The position numbers and the translations under genes are program-made. A stretch of 64,000 bases of DNA, from the NCBI RefSeq assembly GCF_963924675.1, contig NC_089226.1, positions 55,180,205 through 55,244,204 on the forward strand, in the 5' to 3' direction. Source of the DNA: Phocoena phocoena. Its lineage: Eukaryota > Chordata > Mammalia > Artiodactyla > Phocoenidae. Under the pieces are notes generated by a model that saw nothing but the letters and a program-made list of their open reading frames with translations, was not told the origin of the DNA and searched no databases. Shown here in pieces: positions 55,921 to 64,000 of the stretch (position 1 is the stretch's first letter; each line of letters starts with the position of its first letter).

Positions 55921-57005
55921 GCTTGGCTAAAGCAGTATGAACTTTATTCCGAGGTCAAGGGGAGGCTTGCTCCCTTAGGCTTGTCTTTCCTCTTAAGACA
56001 ATTTCCTGGTTTCAGATCTGATCATATTCAGATCATATTCATTTTCAGATCAGCTCTGGTTTAACTGCATGAGCAATGGTTTTCTGCCTCAGTAGTCTTT
56101 TCCTGAGGGAATTATGTGAATTATTTACTTCAGCTGTCACAGGGCTATAGATTTTTATTTTTGCTTTTATAACTAATATGTATTGGGGGGTGATGTGACC
56201 ATACGTATTTTATGTTCTGCCTTGGCATTTTTTAGAATTTTCTTATCTGAGGTCATTTTAATGTGTAACACTATGCCCTCTTCCTCCTACTTTTTGTTTT
56301 TTACATATTTCACATTTTCTAAATATAGAATATTTATAAATTCATATTAGGTTACAATGGGAAGGTGTTTAGGATTGGTTTGGACTCTCTCCCTTACTTT
56401 ATATATAAAGAAACTTAGACAGGGAAGTAATTTATCCAGTCTTGGGTCCTGCTTCTTGCCCTCTTCTGTTTTCTTGGCATGGAAGAATTACATCTGGGGT
56501 TAAATTTCATTTTTTGTTCTATAATATTAAATAGTCAAGAGTCACTTGTAAATTGTTTATATCTGATGGGATTTAAAGTCATAAGCCTGGTCTGCTGTAA
56601 GTGAAGCAGAGCTGATGTCCCAACCTAGGAAGATTACCTAGTGAATAGAAGTGTTGTGACTCCAACAGTGGGAAGAAGGGCCCTGCCATGAACACACTCT
56701 TCACTCCTAGACATACTTGGCTTGTTATTAAATGTGCCACTTAGAGGAGGTGCCAGTGTTGTGTTATTAGGTAGCTTGTGGCCTTTTCTATGTTTACATG
56801 TAGGGTGTTCGGAGAAGGAAGGAATGAAATTGAATGGGTAGTTTCTACTCTGTGGTGCTGAGCACTTCTTACCTTATCACTACAAATAACAGTTAATTTT
56901 TTTTTTTTCTTTTAGAGAGTTACTGTTGGGTGGCAAGGAAACCAGAGAAACTGCTTCTAGTCTTGTTGGTACTAATTAAAACCTAGATTTCCAGATGTAG
57001 GGGAA
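55921..57005. other. No gene seen; candidate splice acceptor at 56,914
   Basis: Unassigned sequence. A 13-base T-run plus 'cttttag' (AG at 56,914-56,915) is a good-looking acceptor, but the following 100 bases contain no clear donor or coding content. Confidence 0.35.
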
Positions 57006-57160
57006 CCTAAGGGTTATCCAATCTAATACCCTTATTTTATGAATGAGAAAACCGAGGCCAAGAGAAGAAAAAGTTACTCACTTAATATTATACAATTAAA
57101 AAAATATATACAATAAGTTAGTTCCAGAGTCAGGACCACATCTCAGCTCTTCTGACTCTG
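57006..57160 (-). repeat. MIR fragment, antisense
   Basis: 'tttatgaatgagaaaaccga', 'ggccaagagaagaaaaagtt' and 'gagtcaggaccacatctcag' follow antisense MIR order. Confidence 0.6.
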
Positions 57161-57211
57161 TTAAGTATATTTCTACTATACCGTTCTGCAAGGCAGTGAA
57201 AGAGGAAATGT

Positions 57212-57615
57212 GGGGTAGTGAGAAGAGCACAGGTTTGGGGGCAAAAGATCTGAGTAAAAGCCATGGCTCTGCCACTTACTGACTTGTTCCTGAGAAAGTA
57301 ATATCACTTCCTTAAGCACCAGTTTCTTCCTTTGTAAAATAGGATAATGCTGATACTTTCTTACCTGCCTCACAGGGTTATTATTAGAATGCCATGTGAG
57401 ATGCAGTGGATAAAAGGAAGGCAAATTTGCTTATGGATTTCAGCTCCATCACCTATAAACTGTGATTTTAGGGCAAGTCATTTAATTTCTGTGAACACAG
57501 TTTTTCCTTTGTAAAATTGGGACAATAATAGCTCCCTTGCAGAGTTGTTTTGAGGGCATTAATGTATGTAAAGCATTCAAAATGGTGCCTGGCACATGAG
57601 AGGTGTTCAGAGAGT
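57212..57615 (+). repeat. Two consecutive MIR SINEs, sense
   Basis: The first (about 57,212-57,405) has 'gtgagaagagcacaggtttg', 'ggctctgccacttactgact' and 'ctgcctcacagggttattat'. The second (about 57,408-57,615) has 'ctccatcacctataaactgt', 'gggcaagtcatttaatttct' and 'aaaatggtgcctggcacatg'. Confidence 0.8.
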
Positions 57616-58300
57616 GTTTGAGATATTCTCAGATGACTTAGTTCTGTCTTCTCAGAACTGTTCCTCTAAAGGCTTAACATAGATATAGCAGCACTTATTC
57701 TGGGGCTTTAAAACTATTTTGTGGAGTCTGATTCAGAGGCTGTAGGTGGGGTAGGGTGTGGGATTTGCTGTTAGTCAGGTTTCTATTCTGAACTGTAGTG
57801 GCCTATGCTCAGGCTCTTCAATCCAGGGAAGGGCCTCTGGAGATGGCAGGCATTGAATATGGTGAATTGATTGAAGAAGAGGTGGAGGAAACTTGGTGGC
57901 TGTGAAACTTGGGAGGAAAAATGGAAATGGGATAAGTGGTACTGTTTTTGGTCACCACTGCCTGCAGCCCACAGAATATCAGTATGTCAGGACCTTAACG
58001 GTGAAAACTTCTTTCATTATGATCTCAGTCTCTGACACTATAGTGCCTCAAAGTCATGGGACTATCTCTAAGTCCTCTGTTGCTCCAAACACCCGACTTA
58101 CAGTAGATATACAATGTATTTTTTATTGAAAGAATGAATATCTGAAGTGGAGAACTGCTGTGACCCATAGGGGTCCATAAACCCTTGGTGGCCCCTAATC
58201 TCTCGCCAGCTCCACCATCAGACATTCTTCTGCATGCTTTAAATACATTATCTTACCAAATGCTAACAAGTAGCTTTTTGAATTAAGCTGATGATACTGC
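57616..58300. other. No repeat recognised; small open frame at 57,843
   Basis: No named repeat. A 20-codon frame from the ATG at 57,843 encodes an acidic peptide (begins MAGIEYGELIEEEVEET) and ends at 57,905. I see no family match, and chance is the simplest reading. Confidence 0.35.
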
Positions 58301-58902
58301 CCTCAGTTACACAGATACAGAATATGGAGTTTAGATAAAGGAAATGACTTGCCTTAGCTAGCAAAGGGTAGATCCAGAATTTGAACCCATGTCTTTTTTT
58401 TTTTTTTAATCTTTATTGGAGTATAATTGCTTTACAATGGTGTGTTAGTTTCTGCGTTATAACAAACTGAATCAGTTATACATATACATATGTTCCCATA
58501 TCTCTTCCCTCTTGCGTCTCCCTCCCTCCCACCCTCCCTATCCCACCCCTCAAGGCGGTCACAAAGCACCGAGCTGATCTCCCTGTGCTATGCGGCTGCT
58601 TCCCACTAGCTATCTATCTTACGTTTGGTAGTGTATATATGTCCATGCCACTCTCTCACTTTGTCACAGCTTACCCTTCCCCCTCCCCATATCCTCAAGT
58701 CCATTCTCTAGTAGGTCTATGTCTTTATTCCTGTCTTACCCCTAGGTTCTTCAGACATTGATTTTTTTTCTTAAATTCCATATGTGTTAGCATACGGTAT
58801 TTGTCTTTCTCCTTCTGACTTACTTCACTCTGTATGACTCTGTATGAGACTCTAGGTTTATCCACCTCATTACAAATAGCTCAATTTCATTTCTTTTTAT
58901 GG

Positions 58903-61536
58903 CTAATATTCCACTGTATATATGTGCCACATCTTCTTTATCCATTCATCCAATGATGGACACTTAGGTTGTTTGCATCTCCGGGCTATTGTAAATAGAG
59001 CTGCAATGAACATTTTGGTACATGACTCTTTTTGAATTATGGTTTTCTCAGGGTATATGCCCAGTAGTGGGATTGCTGGGTCATATGGTAGTTCTATTTG
59101 TAGTTTTTTAGGAACCTCCATACTGTTCTCCATAGTGGCTGTACCAATTCACATTCCTACCAGCAGTGCAAGAGGGTTCCCTTTTCTCCACACCCACTCC
59201 TGCATTTATTGTTTCTAGGTTTTTTGATGATGGCCATTCTGACTGGTGTGAGATGATATCTCATTGTAGTTTTGATTTGCATTTCTCTAATGATTAATGA
59301 TGTTGAGCATTCTTTCATGTGTTTGTTGGCAGTCTGTATATCTTCTTTGGAGAAATGTCTGTTTAGGTCTTCTGCCCATTTTTGGATTGGGTTGTTTGTT
59401 TATTTGTTATTGAGCTGCATGAGCTGCTTATAAATTTTAGAGATTAATCCTTTGTCAGTTGCTTCATTTGCAAATATTTTCTCCCATTCTGAGGGTTGTC
59501 TTTTGGTCTTGTTTATGGTTTCCTTTGCTGTGTAAAAGCTTTTAAGTTTCATTAGGTCCCCTTTGTTTATTTTTGTTTTTATTTCCATTTCTCTAGGAGA
59601 TGGGTCAAAAAGGATCTTGCTGTCATTTATGTCATAGAGTGTTCTGCCTATGTTTTCCTCTAAGAGTTTGATAGTGTCTGGCCTTACATTTAGGTCTTTA
59701 ATCCATTTTGAGCTTATTTTTGTGTATGGTGTTAGGGAGTGATCTAATCTCATACTTTTACATGTACCTGTCCAGTTTTCCCAGCACCACTTATTGACGA
59801 GGCTGTCCTTTCTCCACTGTACATTCCTGCCTCCTTTATCAAAGATAAGGTGACCATATGTGCGTGGGTTTATCTCTAGGCTTTCTATCCTGTTCCATTG
59901 ATCTATATTTCTGTTTTTGTGCCAGTACCATACTGTCTTGACTACTGTAGCTTCGTAGTATAGTCTGAAGTCTGGAAGCCTGATTCCTCCAGTTCCGTTT
60001 TTTGTTCTCAAGATTGCTTTGGCTCTTCGGGGTCTTTTGTGTTTCCATACAAATTGTGAAATTTTTTGTTCTAGTTCTGTGAAAAATGCCATTGGTAGTT
60101 TGATAGGGATTGCATTGAATCTGTAGATTGCTTTGGATAGTATAGTCATTTTCACAATGTTGATTCTTCCAATCCAAGAACATGGTATATCTCTCCATCT
60201 GTTTGTATCATCTTTAATTTTTTCATCAGTGTCTTACAGTTTTCTGCATACAGGTCGTTTGTCTCCTTAGGTAGGTTTATTCCTAGGTATTTTATTCTTT
60301 TTGTTGAAGTGGTAAATGGAGTGTTTCCTTAATTTCTCTTTCAGATTCTTCATCATTAGTGTATAGGAATGCAAGAGATTTCTGTGCATTAATTTTGTAT
60401 CCTACAACTTTACTAAATTCATTGATTAGGTGTAGTAGTTTTCTGGTAGCGTCTTTAGGATTCTTTATGTATAGTATCATGTCGTCTGCAAACAGTGACA
60501 GCTTTACTTCTTCTTTTCCGATTTGGATTCCTTCTATTTCCTTTTCTTCTCTGATTGCTGTGGCTAAAACTTCCAAAACTATGTTGAATAAGAGTGGTGA
60601 GAGTTGGCAACCTTGTCTTGTTCCTGATCTTAGTGGAAATGCTTTCAGTTTTTCACCATTGAGGGCGATATTGGCTTTGGGTTTGTCATATATGGCCTTT
60701 ATTATGTTGAGGAAAGTTCCCTCTATGTCTACTTTCTGCAGGGTTTTTATCATAAATGGGTGTTGAATTTTGTCAAAAGCATTCTCTGCATCTATTGAGA
60801 TGATCATATGGTTTTTATCCTTCAATTTATTAATATGGTTTTTCACATTGATTGATTTGCATATATTGAAGAATTCTTGCATTCCTGGAATAAACCCCAC
60901 TTGATCATGGTGTATGATCCTTTTAATGTGGTGTTGGATTCTGTTTGCTAGTATTTTGTTGAGGATTTTTGCATCTATGTTCATCAGTGATGTTGACCTG
61001 TAGTTTTCTTTCTTTGTGACATCCTTGTCTGGTTTTGGTATCAAGGTGATGGTGGCCTCGTAGAATGAGTTTGGGAGTGTTCCTCCCTCTGCTATATTTT
61101 GGAAGAGTTTGAGAAGGATAGGTGTTAGCTCTTCTCTAAATGTTTGATAGAATTCGCCTGCGAAGCCATCTGGTCCTGGGCTTATGTTTGTTGGAAGATT
61201 TTTAATCACAGTTTCAATTTCAGTGCTTGTGATTGGTCTGTTCATATTTTCTATTTCTTCCTGATTCAGTCTTGGCAGTTTGTGCATTTCTAAGAATTTG
61301 TCTGTTTCTTCCAGGTTGTCCATTTTATTGGCATAGAGTTGCTTGTAGTAATCTCTCATGATCTTTTGTATTTCTGCAGTGTCAGTTGTTACTTCTCCTT
61401 TTTCATTTCTAATTCTATTGATTTGAGTCTTCTCCCTTTTTTTCTTGATGAGTCTGGCTAATGGTTTATCAATTTTGTTTATCTTCTCAAAGAACCAGCT
61501 TTTAGTTTTATTGATCTTTGCTATTGTTTCCTTCAT
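58903..61536 (-). pseudogene. L1 ORF2 remnant with intact reverse transcriptase core
   Basis: The longest frame in the window is a 414-codon piece (61,536-60,292) covering the pre-RT linker and the RT fingers and palm. RT landmarks are '[17 protein letters not shown]', '[15 protein letters not shown]' and the catalytic 'LFADDMILY'. Frameshifts near 60,290-60,160 separate it from the thumb and C-terminal piece (60,155-59,400), and a stop at 59,400 plus another frame change precedes the last piece (59,133-58,903). With no endonuclease and several breaks, it cannot function. Confidence 0.9.
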
Positions 61537-61542
61537 TTCTTT

Positions 61543-61746
61543 TTTTTTTTTTTTCAGTACTCGGGCCTCTCACTGTTGTGGCCTGTCCCGCTGCGGAGCA
61601 CAGGCTCCTGACGCGCAGGCTCAGCGGCCATGGCTCACTGGCCCAGCTGCTCCGCGGCATGTGGGATCTTCCCGGACCGGGGCATGAGCCCGTATCCCCT
61701 GCATCGGCAGGCGGACTCTCAACCACTGCGCCACCAGGGAAGCCCC
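61543..61746 (-). mobile_element. CHR-type SINE (short form) nested in L1
   Basis: Duplication 'tccttcatttcttt' (61,529-61,542 and 61,747-61,760). It is younger than the L1 it interrupts. Body 'cagtactcgggcctctcact' to head 'gcgccaccagggaagccc'. Confidence 0.95.
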
Positions 61747-61870
61747 TCCTTCATTTCTTTTTCATTTATTTCTGATCTGATTTTTATGATTTCTTTCCTT
61801 CTGCTAACTTTGGGTGAACCCATGTCTTTATGACTCAAAGATAATGCCGTGTCTGTCTTCCTTACCAAAT

Positions 61871-63153
61871 GGGAGCTTCTTGAAGGCAGGGGTGTTACCT
61901 GATTCAAATCTGTTTCCTATTCTCAGTACAGGAACTGAAAAAGAATACTTTTTATTGAGCAGTTTATACACTGGAAAGTCGTAGACTCAGAGAGTAGGGC
62001 AATAGGGATGAGATATTAAGAAACTGTTTCCTAATCTGCATTATTTGCCTGGGGAGAACCCCAGTCCTCAAGGTGAATTTTTTTTATAACCCATAGGATC
62101 AAAAAGGAAAGCATTATATACTGCAGAAATCCATAAGAGTAACTAACGCAAACTTTATAATGCTCTAAAGAGCTTAGTGTCTCATTGGGAAAATAACACC
62201 TCCTTCACTGTTTTGCCTTGAGGAAAATTGAGATAATACAACTCAGAGAGCCTGTGTGAAGTGTAAAGTGTATGTTAAATTGTTTTTAGGCGTAGCTCTC
62301 CCTGCCCTTCTCTGGGCTTTAGTTAACTCTGTACAATGAGGTGTTGGACTGGATGACCTCTATGGCTCCCACAACTCAGACATGTAGATAATGGTGTGCA
62401 GCTGTTCCATTGCTTACTTCCTCCATTAATGTGGTAACAGAGAATTGATGCCTCTGATGTTCTGCATTCTCATTGCCCCTCTTTCTTGAAGCTAGTTTCC
62501 CTTAAAGTCTATTGCCTGCTTTAGTTTTCTTTTTAGGCTGTTTCTGTGAGGGCTAGCATTCCCTTTTGAGGTTGAAATGAATTGTGTAAGGCTTCAGGAA
62601 GTGGCAGAAGCACCTTCCTCAAACCTGGTTGCACCAAATGCCCATCAAGTCTAGTCGTGTCCCCAAAGAGGAAGAGAAAGCCTGGGTTCCTTAGCCAGTA
62701 GATAAGAGTTTCTTCCTTGAGCTCCCTGAGCTAATTTCACCACTTAAAGAATGGACATTTCCTTTTCACTTCCAAATGGCTCACTTTGTACGTGATTAAT
62801 ATTCCTAGGCCATTTTTGTGTCACTCTTTAATTTTCATCCACCTTCCTAGGTCTGACCTTTGGGTCATACAAAATAAATTCAAGCTGTCCTCCATATTAC
62901 AACCCTTTATAATCATAATGGTGATTTTATTTCTGTTCTTCTCTGGTAAATATTTTCTTCAAGTGCTTCTCAGATGACTACCTCTCCTTGCCCCTCATAC
63001 CACTTTTCTCTCAGTAAAATACTCCTATGGGTAGGCCCTTCCTTATGCTAATCTTCTGCTCCTGTGTAACCCATCCACTTCTACTCTCCTAAGTTTTGTC
63101 ACTGTTGCTTAAATAAGCCATATGTTCTCTTTCATATCTCCCTAACTTGTTTT
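61871..63153. other. No gene seen; L2-like in part
   Basis: 'cttcttgaaggcaggggtgt' near 61,878 is L2-like and 'gaggaaaattgagataatac' is MIR-like. 62,330-62,400 ('gaggtgttggactggatgac', 'ctctatggctcccacaactc') is another old-repeat phrase. No frame has recognisable content. Confidence 0.35.
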
Positions 63154-63167
63154 TCATGGTTTCTTTT

Positions 63168-63360
63168 TTTTTTTTTTGCGGTACACGGGCCTCTCACTGT
63201 TGTGGCCTCTCCCGTTGCAGAGCACAGGCTCTGGACACGCAGGCTCAGCGGCCATGGCTCACGGGCCCAGCCGCTCCGCGGCATGTGGGACCAGGGCATG
63301 AACCCGCGTCCCCTGCATCGGCAGGTGGACTCTCAACCACTGCGCCACCAGGGAAGCCCA
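63168..63360 (-). mobile_element. CHR-type SINE (short form) with a 10-bp internal deletion, antisense
   Basis: Perfect duplication 'tcatggtttctttt' (63,154-63,167 and 63,361-63,374). Near 63,288 'gtgggaccagggc' replaces the usual longer text with 'tcttcccgga', so about 10 bases are lost between short 'gga' repeats. Confidence 0.95.
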
Positions 63361-63374
63361 TCATGGTTTCTTTT

Positions 63375-63689
63375 GTTTAAGATGTTTTCCTTTGCTTGCT
63401 GTGCTTCTACTCAACAACCTTCAAGGCCCAGTTCAGATGTCTCTGTCTCTCATACCTTCCCTGATACTCTCCTCCTGTTTCAGACAGAATTAGTATCCTT
63501 TTTTTTCCCCAGTGTTAATGTGATACTTTGTTCCAATGGCTATAACAGCATTTATTTTGTTGTATTATACTTATTTGTACTATATTATATTGGAATTATT
63601 TGTTCATCTATCCTGTCTCACCCTAAACATTTACTCAAAACAATCAGCCCTTCGAAGGTTGGAAGTACCTGGTATTTACCAGTTGATCA
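63375..63689. repeat. L2-like fragment
   Basis: 'tcaaggcccagttcagatgt', 'ctctcataccttccctgata' and 'ctgtctcaccctaaacattt' resemble the L2 3' region in sense orientation. Confidence 0.5.
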
Positions 63690-63920
63690 ATAACAGAAGA
63701 AACTAACGTTTACTGAGTGCCTTATTGCTGTGCAAGTTGCCTTATATAGATACTCTCAGTCCTTACACTAGTTCTCTCGTGTAGGTATTACATATGAAGT
63801 AACTGAGGCCCAGAGAGATTAGGACTCAGAGGACTGGGATTCAAACTTGTTTGCTGACTCCAAAGCTTGAGCTGTGTTTAGAACTATTCTTCTGACTCCT
63901 AATTCAGTATTCTTTCTGTG
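63690..63920 (-). repeat. MIR SINE, antisense
   Basis: 'actaacgtttactgagtgcc', 'aagtaactgaggcccagaga', 'gactgggattcaaacttgtt' and 'ctgactccaaagcttgagct' follow antisense MIR order. Confidence 0.8.
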
Positions 63921-64000
63921 CACATCAGAAAAACACAAATTGAGTATGTAGATGTGTTTAATGCAGTGATGGACATGAGTTCAAATGGGAGTAGGGTTCA

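Larger units (their letters stand above)
58397..61814 (-). mobile_element. 5'-truncated L1 with perfect target duplication, antisense
   Basis: Perfect 15-bp duplication 'tgaacccatgtcttt' (58,382-58,396 and 61,815-61,829). The T-run at 58,394-58,407 is the A-tail. Contents, on the minus strand, are ORF2 from the linker after the endonuclease to the C terminus and the 3' UTR; ORF1, the 5' UTR and the endonuclease are missing (5' truncation). A SINE interrupts it at 61,543-61,746. Confidence 0.95.
58301..61870 (-). repeat. MIR fragment, antisense, split by a young L1
   Basis: The left piece (about 58,301-58,396: 'gcaaagggtagatccagaat', 'ttgaacccatgtctt') and the right piece (about 61,815-61,870: 'tatgactcaaagataatgcc') join into one antisense MIR once the L1 and its duplication are removed. 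Confidence 0.65.
36366..64000 (+). other. Proposed first intron (open at the window end)
   Basis: From the donor at 36,366 onward there is no conserved coding exon that I can support. Candidate acceptors exist (for example AG at 39,379-39,380 and 56,914-56,915) but none is followed by a recognisable coding sequence and donor. The content is transposon remains with unassigned stretches between. Long first introns with all coding exons downstream are common for CpG island genes. Confidence 0.5.

Noticed and set aside
60292..61536. 414-codon open frame with reverse transcriptase motifs as a gene
   Set aside because: It is L1 ORF2 within a 5'-truncated, duplication-flanked insertion that lacks the endonuclease and has frameshifts further on.
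1..64000. CRISPR arrays, operons, phage or bacterial defence systems
   Set aside because: The window is vertebrate nuclear DNA throughout; the regular repeats present are transposons and microsatellites.

Overview
This is mammalian nuclear DNA, most likely from a whale or dolphin. The evidence is about two dozen copies of a tRNA-derived SINE. Its head (read on the SINE strand) is the 'cttccctggtggcgcagtggtt' type, typical of the CHR family of whales, hippos and ruminants. A short subfamily of very similar copies looks recently active. The L1 3' ends are also of the cetartiodactyl type. The species cannot be fixed from sequence alone.

Layout. Positions 1-35,350 look intergenic and are dominated by transposon remains: a nearly full-length but dead L1 on the minus strand (about 1,905-8,327), many old L1M fragments, two related LTRs (about 365-1,040 and 17,930-18,660), two MaLR-like LTRs, MIR and L2 fragments, and SINEs. 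Positions about 35,380-36,720 are a strong CpG island with two perfect cAMP-response elements, GC boxes, a GGC triplet run and a consensus splice donor at 36,366. I read this as the promoter and non-coding first exon of a housekeeping-type gene on the plus strand, which I cannot name. Positions 36,366-64,000 then look like its long first intron: no conserved coding exon is visible, and the intron is filled with L2, MIR, MER5A-like, L1 and SINE insertions. All 12 intronic SINEs and all the dated intronic L1 insertions lie antisense to the proposed transcript.

Most of the open reading frames of 60 codons or more are non-genic. They are decayed L1 ORF1/ORF2 pieces, chance frames through SINEs (GC-rich and stop-poor in several frames), frames through TG repeats, or frames in the CpG island. 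No intact protein-coding gene, tRNA, rRNA, CRISPR array or microbial-type operon was found.

The most informative content is the insertion archaeology. Target-site duplications (TSDs) define most SINE borders to the base. Several insertions are nested, including a three-deep stack at 49.2-51.3 kb. One SINE seems to carry 3'-transduced flanking DNA (1,221-1,638), one pair of SINEs shares a single TSD (31,385-31,980), and one SINE (40,101-40,394) looks intermediate between the long and short subfamilies. I found no previously undescribed functional system.
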